A DNA stretch of 64,000 nt from SG8-30 sp963695155 (lineage in GTDB: Bacteria; Pseudomonadota; Gammaproteobacteria; Steroidobacterales; Steroidobacteraceae): the NCBI GenBank assembly GCA_963695155.1, contig CAVOGD010000002.1:62001-126000 (forward strand). Direction: 5' to 3'. Made by a program: the position numbers and the translations under genes. Shown here piece after piece: positions 57,777-64,000 of the stretch. Within the stretch, counting starts at the first letter, position 1; each line of letters starts with the position of its first letter. Under the pieces are notes generated by a model. It was not told the origin of the DNA and did not search any database. It worked only from the letters and a program-made list of their open reading frames with translations.

Positions 57777-59456
57777 TCAGCCGATCGACGGCAGGTCGAG
57801 GCCGCACTCGCGCGCGCAGGCGATCGCCTGCTCATAACCGGCATCCGCGTGGCGCATGACGCCGCTGGCCGGGTCGTTCCACAGCACGCGGCCGATGCGC
57901 CGCGCCGCCGCCGCCGTGCCGTCGCAGACGACGACCAGCCCCGCGTGCTGCGAGAAGCCCATGCCGACGCCGCCGCCGTGGTGGATGGATACCCAGGTGG
58001 CGCCACCCGACGCGCTCAGCAAGGCGTTCAGGAACGCCCAGTCGGACACCGCGTCCGAACCATCTCGCATGCCCTCGGTCTCGCGGTTGGGACTTGCCAC
58101 GGAGCCCGAGTCGAGGTGGTCGCGGCCGATCACGACCGGCGCCGACAGCTCGCCCGACGCCACCATCTCGTTGAACGCGAGCCCGAGGCGGGCGCGGTCC
58201 TTCAGGCCCACCCAGCAGATGCGCGCCGGCAGGCCCTGGAAGCGGATGCGCTCGCGCGCCATGTCCAGCCAGCGGTGCAGCTGCGGGCTGTCCGGCATCA
58301 TCTCTTTCACCTTGGCGTCGGTCCGGTAGATGTCCTCGGGGTCGCCGGACAGCGCCACCCAGCGGAACGGCCCGATGCCCTCGCAGAACAGCGGCCGTAC
58401 ATAGGCCGGTACGAAGCCCGGGAAGTCGAACGCGTCCTTCAGGCCCTCCTCGAAGGCGACCTGGCGGATGTTGTTGCCGTAGTCGAACACGATCGCGCCG
58501 CGCGCCAGCAGGTCGAGCATCGCCGCCACGTGCACCTTCATCGAGGCACGCGCCTCGCGCACCACACGGGCCGGGTCGGCCAGCCGTGCCGCGCGCGCCT
58601 GTTCCATCGTCCAGCCCCGCGGCAGGTAGCCGTTCAGCGGGTCGTGCGCCGAGGTCTGGTCGGTCACCGCGTCGGGCACGACGCCGCGCGCCGCCAGCGC
58701 CGGCACCACGTCCGCGGCATTGCCCAGCAGGCCGACCGAGACGGGCCGCCGCGCGCGGCGCGACTCCTCGATCAGCTCCAGCGCCTCGTCGAGCGTCGTC
58801 GCCTTGCGGTCCACGTAGCCGGTGCGCAGCCGGAAGTCGATGCGCGACTCGTCGCATTCCACGGCCAGCATCGAGAAGCCGGCCATGGTCGCGGCCAGCG
58901 GCTGCGCGCCGCCCATGCCGCCCAGGCCCGCCGTCAGGATCCAGCGTCCGGTCGCGTCGCCGCCGAAGTGCTGGCGCGCGCAGGCGGCGAAGGTCTCGTA
59001 GGTGCCCTGCACGATGCCCTGCGAGCCGATGTAGATCCACGAGCCCGCAGTCATCTGCCCGTACATCATCAGGCCCTTGCGATCCAGCTCGTTGAAGTGC
59101 TCCCACGTCGCCCAGTGCGGCACCAGGTTGGAGTTGGCGATCAGCACGCGCGGCGCGTCCGCGTGCGTCTTGAAGACGCCCACCGGCTTGCCGGACTGGA
59201 TCAGCAACGACTCGTCGTCCCCCAGCCGCTTGAGCACCTCGAGGATGCGTTCGAAGGACGGCCAGTCGCGGGCCGCCTTGCCGATGCCGCCATAGACGAT
59301 CAACTGGTCGGGATGCTCGGCGACTTCCGGGTCCAGGTTGTTCTGGAGCATCCGGTACGGCGCCTCGGTCAGCCAGCTGCGGCAACTGAGCTGCGTGCCG
59401 CGCGGCGCGCGCACCGGCCGCGGGCCGGACGGCGACTTGTCGGTTGCGTCGTTCAT
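57777..59456 (-). CDS. hutU: urocanate hydratase
   Basis: HutU uses tightly bound NAD to hydrate urocanate to imidazolonepropionate. The 559-residue product begins with APRGTQLSCRSWLTEAPYRM and has TAGLGGMGGAQPLAATMAGF, with the Gly-rich NAD site, and WVSIHHGGGVGMGFSQHAGL with the conserved active-site segment. It is directly upstream of hutH. Divergent hutI completes three steps of the pathway within the window; the fourth enzyme (HutG or HutF) is not seen. Confidence 0.97.
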   Translation of the reverse strand: MNDATDKSPSGPRPVRAPRGTQLSCRSWLTEAPYRMLQNNLDPEVAEHPDQLIVYGGIGKAARDWPSFERILEVLKRLGDDESLLIQSGKPVGVFKTHADAPRVLIANSNLVPHWATWEHFNELDRKGLMMYGQMTAGSWIYIGSQGIVQGTYETFAACARQHFGGDATGRWILTAGLGGMGGAQPLAATMAGFSMLAVECDESRIDFRLRTGYVDRKATTLDEALELIEESRRARRPVSVGLLGNAADVVPALAARGVVPDAVTDQTSAHDPLNGYLPRGWTMEQARAARLADPARVVREARASMKVHVAAMLDLLARGAIVFDYGNNIRQVAFEEGLKDAFDFPGFVPAYVRPLFCEGIGPFRWVALSGDPEDIYRTDAKVKEMMPDSPQLHRWLDMARERIRFQGLPARICWVGLKDRARLGLAFNEMVASGELSAPVVIGRDHLDSGSVASPNRETEGMRDGSDAVSDWAFLNALLSASGGATWVSIHHGGGVGMGFSQHAGLVVVCDGTAAAARRIGRVLWNDPASGVMRHADAGYEQAIACARECGLDLPSIG

Positions 59457-59582
59457 GGCACGCAGGATACCCCTCCCGCCGGCCGAAAGGGAAGGTGGCG
59501 GCGCCGCAATAGTTGCGATAGGTCCCCGAAACCCGGGTCCGCCGGGCAGTCAAGCCCTGCAGCGCGTGTCGGTGCGGGCGCA

Positions 59583-60809
59583 CTAGCCTGGCGGGAAGTG
59601 CTTCTTCTCCACCGTCTCGTAGTAGTCGATCACCTGCCGCACGTACTGCCGCTTGCGCTGGTAGCTGCCCGGGAAGAAGCTGCGCTTGAAGCCGTAGATG
59701 ACGATCGACTTGATGTCGCTGCGGCTCAGGTCCAGGTGCTCGGTCGCCAGGCGCAGCTCGTTGGTGACCGTCGTGTTGCTGACCAGCCGGTTGTCGGTGC
59801 ACAGCGTCGTGGACAGGCGCTGCGCCCGCAGCTTGCGGAAGGTGTGCTCGCCCAGGCGGCGGATCTGCGGGTTCGTCTGCAAGTTGCTGGTCAGGCAGAT
59901 TTCCAGCGTGATGCGGCGGTCGGCGATGTAGTTGCCGAGCCGCTCGATGTAGTGCTCGCGGTCCTCGATGTCCTCGTCGCGGATCGCGTCCGGCTCCAGC
60001 AGGTAGGTGCCGTGGCCGATGCGGTCGGCGTGCAGGTCGGTGATCGCCTGGAAGATGGACTCGGGCCCGTAGGCCTCGCCCGCGTGCACCGTCTTCTTCA
60101 TGAAATGCCGGTGCGCGTAGTCGAAGGCCTGCTTGTGGTCGCTGGCCGGGTAGCCGGCCTCCTCGCCCGCGAGGTCGAAGCCGACCACCTGCAGGCCGTG
60201 GTTGTCCCGCGCCTCGACCGCCGCCCGCGCCAGGTCGATCGACGCCATCGGGTACAGCTCCTTGTGGCGCGTGTAGGGATGCGCGGCCAGCAGCGTGCCG
60301 TAGTACTGGCTGAAGCCGCCGGTGAACTTGCGCATGGCCGAGCAGATGATGCCGTACTCGAACGGCGGCTCGGCGCCCTCGACGACCGCCGGCCGGCGGT
60401 TGAAGGCGTCGCGCGCCCGACGCATGCCGCGATCCACGGCGGCGATCACCGCCACGGCATCGAGCCCGGGCCGCACGTGCAGCTGCGGCGCAAACCGCAC
60501 CTCGACGTAGCGCACTCCCTCGGCCTGGTTGTCCTCGGCGAACTCCGCGGCCGCGCGTTCCAGCGCCTCGGCCGTCTGCAGGGCCGCGACCGTGAACTTG
60601 AACCCGTGCAGGTACTCGCCCAGGTTGGCGTAACGCTCCTTGAACACGGTCTCGCGCAGCCCGCCCTCGGTGAAGCTCGGCAGGTCCACCTTGTGGCCAC
60701 GGGCCAGGTCGATGAGCGTCGCCAGGCGCAGCGAGCCATCGAGGTGCACGTGCAGGTCGGTCTTCGGCAGTGCGGCCAGGAACTCGGTGGTGATGGGGCG
60801 GTCGGGCAC
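59583..60809 (-). CDS. adenosine deaminase-family protein, variant active site
   Basis: A 408-residue zinc amidohydrolase of the adenosine/AMP deaminase family: LPKTDLHVHLDGSLRLATL (zinc His-x-His), VHAGEAYGPESI (His and catalytic Glu), ADRIGHGTYLLE, ICLTSN and TTLCTDNRLVSNTTVTNEL. The last site has Asp-Asn where classical adenosine deaminases have Asp-Asp, so substrate preference may differ. GTG at 60809 (AGGTG upstream) is the start. Placed between hutU and hutI; whether it helps nitrogen salvage with the Hut pathway is inferred. Confidence 0.87.
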   Translation of the reverse strand: MPDRPITTEFLAALPKTDLHVHLDGSLRLATLIDLARGHKVDLPSFTEGGLRETVFKERYANLGEYLHGFKFTVAALQTAEALERAAAEFAEDNQAEGVRYVEVRFAPQLHVRPGLDAVAVIAAVDRGMRRARDAFNRRPAVVEGAEPPFEYGIICSAMRKFTGGFSQYYGTLLAAHPYTRHKELYPMASIDLARAAVEARDNHGLQVVGFDLAGEEAGYPASDHKQAFDYAHRHFMKKTVHAGEAYGPESIFQAITDLHADRIGHGTYLLEPDAIRDEDIEDREHYIERLGNYIADRRITLEICLTSNLQTNPQIRRLGEHTFRKLRAQRLSTTLCTDNRLVSNTTVTNELRLATEHLDLSRSDIKSIVIYGFKRSFFPGSYQRKRQYVRQVIDYYETVEKKHFPPG

Positions 60810-60827
60810 GACGGCACCTGATCTCGG

Positions 60828-60841
60828 CGGTACGGGTACCG
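60828..60841. promoter_or_regulatory. perfect inverted repeat CGGTAC-GG-GTACCG in the hutI/deaminase gap
   Basis: A 6-2-6 palindrome in the 123-base gap between the divergent deaminase gene and hutI could be an operator serving both, for example for a HutC-type repressor. It differs from the known HutC sites of other bacteria, so its binder is unknown. Confidence 0.35.
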
Positions 60842-60932
60842 AGCATACCGCATGGGACGCCCCGGATTGCGGTGCACCCGTTCGCTGCCCCGGCACCGCT
60901 TCCGGTAAGCTGCGCCACGGGAGAGAACGACA

Positions 60933-62186
60933 GTGGACACCAGCGCCTGGACCCGGGTTTTCCGCAACGCGACGGTGGCGACCTGCGCCGGCGGCGGCGA
61001 CCGCCCCGGGCTGATCGAACGCGGCGCGGTGGCAATCGCCGGCGACCGGATCGCCTGGGCAGGCCGTTTAGACGACCTGCCCGCCCTGCCGCGCCAGGTC
61101 GCGACCGAAGATGCCGGCGGCGCCCTGCTCACCCCCGGCCTGATCGACTGCCACACGCACCTGGTGTGGGCCGGCTGCCGGCACCGCGAATTCGAGCTGC
61201 GCCTGACGGGCGCCAGCTATGCCGACATCGCGCGCGCCGGCGGCGGCATCCTCGCGACCGTCGCCGCGACGCGGGCGGCAGCGCAGGACGAGTTGCTGCG
61301 CCTCGCCACCACGCGCGCGCGGCGCCTGCTGGCCGAGGGCGTCACCTGCATCGAGATCAAGTCCGGGTACGGGCTGGACCTCGACAACGAGCTGAAGATG
61401 CTGCGCGTGGCGCGCGCGGTCGGCGCAGCATTGCCGGTCACCGTGCGCACCACGCTGCTCGCCGCGCACGCCGTGCCGCCCGAGTTCAAGGACCGTGCGG
61501 ACGACTACGTCACCCACGTCTGCGAGGTCATCATCCCGGCCGCCGCGCGCGAAGGGCTGGCCGACGCGGTGGACGCCTTCTGCGAAGGCATAGGCTTCTC
61601 GCCCGCGCAGGTCGAGCGCTTGTTCGAGCGGGCCCGCGAATCCGGCCTGCCGGTCAAGCTGCACGCCGAGCAGCTGTCGAACCAGCACGGCGCCGCGCTG
61701 GCGGCCCGCTGCAAGGCGCTGTCCGCCGACCACCTCGAGTACCTGGACGAGGATGGCGCGCGGGCGATGGCCGCGGCCGGCACGGTCGCGGTGCTGTTGC
61801 CCGGCGCCTTCTACTTCCTGCGCGAGACGCGGCGGCCGCCGGTCGACCTGTTGCGCCGGCATCGCGTGCCCATCGCCGTGGCCAGCGACCTCAATCCGGG
61901 CAGCGCGCCGCTCGCCTCGCTGCTGCTCAACATGAACATGGGCTGCCTGCTGTTCGGGCTGACGCCCGACGAGGCGCTCGCGGCGGTGACGCGCGAGGCG
62001 GCACGGGCGCTCGGCCTCGGCGCAGAACGCGGCACCATCGAGGCCGGCAAGGTCGCGGACCTGGTGCTATGGAACGTGGCCCACCCGGCCGAGCTCAGCG
62101 CGCAGTTCGGCCTCGCCGTCCCGCGCGCGGTCTACAGGAATGGTGCACCGTGCCCTGGATTCGAAGCGTCGCCGGCTGGCTGCTGA
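60933..62186 (+). CDS. hutI: imidazolonepropionase
   Basis: HutI opens the ring of imidazolone-5-propionate to formiminoglutamate, the third step of histidine breakdown. The 417-residue metal-dependent amidohydrolase has TPGLIDCHTHLVWAG (metal His-x-His), the substrate-binding IEIKSGYGLD, KLHAEQLSNQHGAALAAR (metal His) and the metal Asp in VASDLNPGSAP. GTG at 60933 is the start, with GGAGAG upstream. It is transcribed away from hutU/hutH and overlaps the next small membrane-protein gene by 37 bases. Confidence 0.96.
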   Translation: MDTSAWTRVFRNATVATCAGGGDRPGLIERGAVAIAGDRIAWAGRLDDLPALPRQVATEDAGGALLTPGLIDCHTHLVWAGCRHREFELRLTGASYADIARAGGGILATVAATRAAAQDELLRLATTRARRLLAEGVTCIEIKSGYGLDLDNELKMLRVARAVGAALPVTVRTTLLAAHAVPPEFKDRADDYVTHVCEVIIPAAAREGLADAVDAFCEGIGFSPAQVERLFERARESGLPVKLHAEQLSNQHGAALAARCKALSADHLEYLDEDGARAMAAAGTVAVLLPGAFYFLRETRRPPVDLLRRHRVPIAVASDLNPGSAPLASLLLNMNMGCLLFGLTPDEALAAVTREAARALGLGAERGTIEAGKVADLVLWNVAHPAELSAQFGLAVPRAVYRNGAPCPGFEASPAGC

Positions 62187-62545
62187 TCATCCTCGCCGAG
62201 ACCGCGCACGGGACGCTGCGAACCGTGTATCTGGCGCCCGTCATCGGCGACGCGCCCGCGCGACGCCTTGGCGTGCTGAGCGGCACGCTGATCATCTTCG
62301 TGATCGCCCTCGCGCTGACCCGCTGGCTCGACGCACGCACGGCCGCGGCACAGCTCGGCGTCGGTGCGCTGTGGGTCATGCTGACCGTCACTTTCGAGGT
62401 GGGAGTCGGCCGCTGGGTGCTGGGCTACGACTGGTTGCGAATCCTCGGCGACTACGACCTGGCCCGCGGCGGCCTGCTCGGGCTCGGCCTGGTGGCCATG
62501 TTCTTCATGCCGTGGCTCGCCGCCAGGGCGCGGCCGCCGCGATGA
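62150..62545 (+). CDS. small four-helix membrane protein
   Basis: This 131-residue protein has about four hydrophobic helices (SVAGWLLIILAETAHGTL, VLSGTLIIFVIALALTRWLD, VGALWVMLTVTFEVGVGRWV, GLLGLGLVAMFFMPWLAARA) and the conserved-looking EVGVGRWVLGYDWLRILGDY. I do not recognise a family. GTG at 62150 lies inside the end of hutI (AGGA ten bases upstream); co-expression with hutI is likely. Dps follows after 77 bases with a TACAAT -10-like box at 62589-62594. Confidence 0.72.
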   Translation: MPWIRSVAGWLLIILAETAHGTLRTVYLAPVIGDAPARRLGVLSGTLIIFVIALALTRWLDARTAAAQLGVGALWVMLTVTFEVGVGRWVLGYDWLRILGDYDLARGGLLGLGLVAMFFMPWLAARARPPR

Positions 62546-62622
62546 GTCCGGGCCGCGACACCGATCGCGCGCAGCGTGCCACAAGCCTTACAATACCCGT
62601 CATCGATCGCAGGAGGACCCGC

Positions 62623-63075
62623 ATGAAGAAGCCACCGAACAAGGCCGTCGTTGATTCACTGTCGACGCTCCTGGCCAGCAGCTACACGCTGTACCTGAAG
62701 ACGCACAATTACCACTGGAACGTGACGGGTCCCATGTTCACGACGTTGCATACGCTGTTCGAGACGCAGTACACGGAGCTTGCGCTCGCCGTCGATGAAA
62801 TCGCGGAGCGGATTCGCACCGTCGGCGCCTTTGCGCCGGGCAGCTACACCGCCTTTGCGAAACTCACCACCGTCAAGGAAGAGAACGGGCGGCCGAAGGC
62901 CACGGACATGATCCGCAACCTTGTGTCCGACCAGGAGGCGATTGCGAAGGCAGCCCGCAGCGTCATCGCCGCGGCCGACAAGGCCGGCGACCAGGCCACC
63001 GTGGACCTGGCCACCCGACGGCTCGACGTTCACCAGAAGAACGCCTGGATGCTGCAGAGCCATCTCGAGGGTTAG
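62623..63075 (+). CDS. dps: Dps-family ferritin-like DNA-binding/stress protein
   Basis: Dps forms a 12-subunit shell that stores iron and protects DNA from oxidation. The 150-residue protein has the ferroxidase-site helix THNYHWNVTGPMFTTLHTLF (His and Asp/Glu ligands) and ELALAVDEIAERIRTVG. The basic N-terminus MKKPPNKA is short, so DNA binding is uncertain. A strong AGGAGG precedes the ATG. A stem CCGCCT/AGGCGG lies past the stop without a T-run. Confidence 0.95.
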   Translation: MKKPPNKAVVDSLSTLLASSYTLYLKTHNYHWNVTGPMFTTLHTLFETQYTELALAVDEIAERIRTVGAFAPGSYTAFAKLTTVKEENGRPKATDMIRNLVSDQEAIAKAARSVIAAADKAGDQATVDLATRRLDVHQKNAWMLQSHLEG

Positions 63076-63137
63076 CCGTGCGCGGCCGCCTTGTCCGATC
63101 AGGCGGCACCGGGCCGTGCCTGCGGCACACGTGACGC

Positions 63138-63707
63138 ATGCCTTCGCCCGCATTGCGGCATTTCATTTCCCAGGCCGGCGAACAGGGGCGTGCCTGCCAG
63201 GACCCGGTCGACTGCGTCATGGCGCTGGCGCCGCTGATACTGGACGTGGCCGGGCAGGCGCAGGACTTCCTGGAGCCGCAGCATTACCGCGGCGACCCCG
63301 ATCACTACGCGCGCAACCTCGTGTACCAGGCGCCGGACGACAGCTTGTCGCTGTACGTCCTGGTCTGGCAGCCCGGACAGTGGACGCCGGTGCACGACCA
63401 CGGCAGCTGGGGGGTTGTGGCCGTGCTGGAAGGCGTGCTCGAGGAACGTAGTTATGTGCGCCTGTCAGCGGACCGCGATGCCGACGAAGGCATCCGGCTG
63501 GCGCGCGGCGGCGTGATCCTGCTGGGGCGCGGCGCCGTCACGAGCTTCGTGCCGAACCCAGACCATATTCACGTGACCGGGGTGCCGGCCGGCCGGCCGC
63601 GCGCCGTCAGCCTGCACCTCTACGGCCGCATGATGAGCAGCTACAACGTCTACGACGTCGCCGCGGGTACGCGGCAGCGCATGGACCTGGTACACAACGA
63701 GAGTTGA
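63138..63707 (+). CDS. cysteine dioxygenase-type thiol dioxygenase
   Basis: The 189-residue cupin has the iron-binding His-x-His in TPVHDHGSWGVVAVLEGVLE and a third His in NPDHIHVTGVPAG, the three-histidine iron site of thiol dioxygenases. Such enzymes add O2 to the thiol of cysteine or 3-mercaptopropionate to give a sulfinate. The bacterial 3-mercaptopropionate group is a good alternative, so the substrate is left open. The start MPSPALRHFISQAGEQGR is plausible. It precedes the truncated monooxygenase by 12 bases, so they may be one transcript. Confidence 0.88.
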   Translation: MPSPALRHFISQAGEQGRACQDPVDCVMALAPLILDVAGQAQDFLEPQHYRGDPDHYARNLVYQAPDDSLSLYVLVWQPGQWTPVHDHGSWGVVAVLEGVLEERSYVRLSADRDADEGIRLARGGVILLGRGAVTSFVPNPDHIHVTGVPAGRPRAVSLHLYGRMMSSYNVYDVAAGTRQRMDLVHNES

Positions 63708-63719
63708 ACCGCGCCCGCC

Positions 63720-64000
63720 ATGCAGACCCCCGCCACCACGCCCAGCCCGCCGTACTACGCGGTGATCTTCACGTCGGTACGCAAGGACGGCGACGACGGC
63801 TACGCAGCGGCAGCGGCGCGCATGCTGGAACTGGCTTCCAGGCAGCCCGGCTTCCTGGGCTTCGAGACAGCCCGCCAGGAGATCGGCATTTCGGTGTCGT
63901 ACTGGTCCAGCCTGGAGGCGATCGCGGCCTGGAAGGCGCAGGCTGAGCACCGCGCGACGCAGCGCAGCGCCGGCCGCTGGTACGAGACGTTCCGGGTCCG
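63720..64000 (+). CDS. antibiotic biosynthesis monooxygenase-domain protein (3' truncated)
   Basis: The gene runs off the window end. The ABM domain is seen as YYAVIFTSVRKDGDDGY, LASRQPGFLGFETARQEIGI and SVSYWSSLEAIAAWKAQAEH, typical of the small dimeric ferredoxin-like fold. Members include haem-degrading and aromatic oxygenases and many of unknown role. The ATG at 63720 lies 12 bases past the thiol dioxygenase stop. The C-terminus lies outside. Confidence 0.85.
   Translation, partial: MQTPATTPSPPYYAVIFTSVRKDGDDGYAAAAARMLELASRQPGFLGFETARQEIGISVSYWSSLEAIAAWKAQAEHRATQRSAGRWYETFRV

Noticed and set aside
56964..60821. A 1285-codon open frame on the plus strand across hutH/hutU and the deaminase
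   Set aside because: It is antisense to three recognised genes, has Arg/Gln/His-rich composition without domains and no plausible start; it reflects high GC with few stops.

Overview
The window is GC-rich (roughly 70%) and tightly packed, and it reads as the chromosome of a gammaproteobacterium. Support for this: tsaD divergent from rpsU, followed by gatB/yqeY, dnaG and rpoD (the macromolecular-synthesis region); a fused chorismate mutase-prephenate dehydrogenase; a HiPIP; bacterioferritin with its ferredoxin; an RluB/HrpB pair; and the hut genes. The genus cannot be named from sequence alone. No phage, insertion sequence or CRISPR array is seen.

Layout. 1-2363: end of a pteridine reductase, then folK, folB and tsaD on the minus strand. 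2345-8120: rpsU, yqeY, dnaG and rpoD, interrupted by a minus-strand secreted-protein gene; RpoD carries a long Lys/Ala/Pro repeat tail. 8147-15617: an MsrA-thioredoxin-MsrB fusion, TyrA, a PHP-domain lipoprotein, an NAD-dependent epimerase, a CDP-alcohol phosphatidyltransferase and a FAD oxidase. 15670-25159 (minus): a TonB-dependent receptor, an LtaS-like sulfatase, an Omp85-like protein, a PAP2 phosphatase and an ECF sigma/FecR pair, probably a surface-signalling and envelope unit, plus a DsbA-like protein. 25215-29334: a tRNA with CAU anticodon, bfr/bfd under a Fur-like box, a CoA racemase, HiPIP and RluB. 29324-35840: HrpB, a tandem repeat, DedA, VanZ and a TPR/TonB-C protein.

35539-48876 (minus) is the most unusual part: an 11-gene array, most genes overlapping or nearly touching, that encodes lipoproteins, a transmembrane Ser/Thr kinase, an FHA-like/PEGA/FGE-like protein, a MotA/TolQ/ExbB-like channel, an FHA protein and two membrane-anchored von Willebrand A proteins. 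A LexA-like palindrome lies just upstream. The parts recall the threonine-phosphorylation pathway that controls type VI secretion and the ExbB/ExbD or ZorA/ZorB motors, yet no secretion or defence gene is present. I infer an envelope-spanning, kinase-regulated, ion-driven complex of unknown function.

49037-64000: an MFS transporter, asd, an M48 peptidase, pyruvate phosphate dikinase, a DUF3429 protein, the histidine-utilisation genes hutH, hutU and hutI with an adenosine-deaminase-like gene, Dps, a thiol dioxygenase and a truncated monooxygenase.

Six single-base frame breaks occur in five accessory genes. All are mended by removing one base, so either sequencing insertions or real decay must be considered. 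Starts were chosen from Shine-Dalgarno spacing and conserved N-termini; uncertain ones are flagged.
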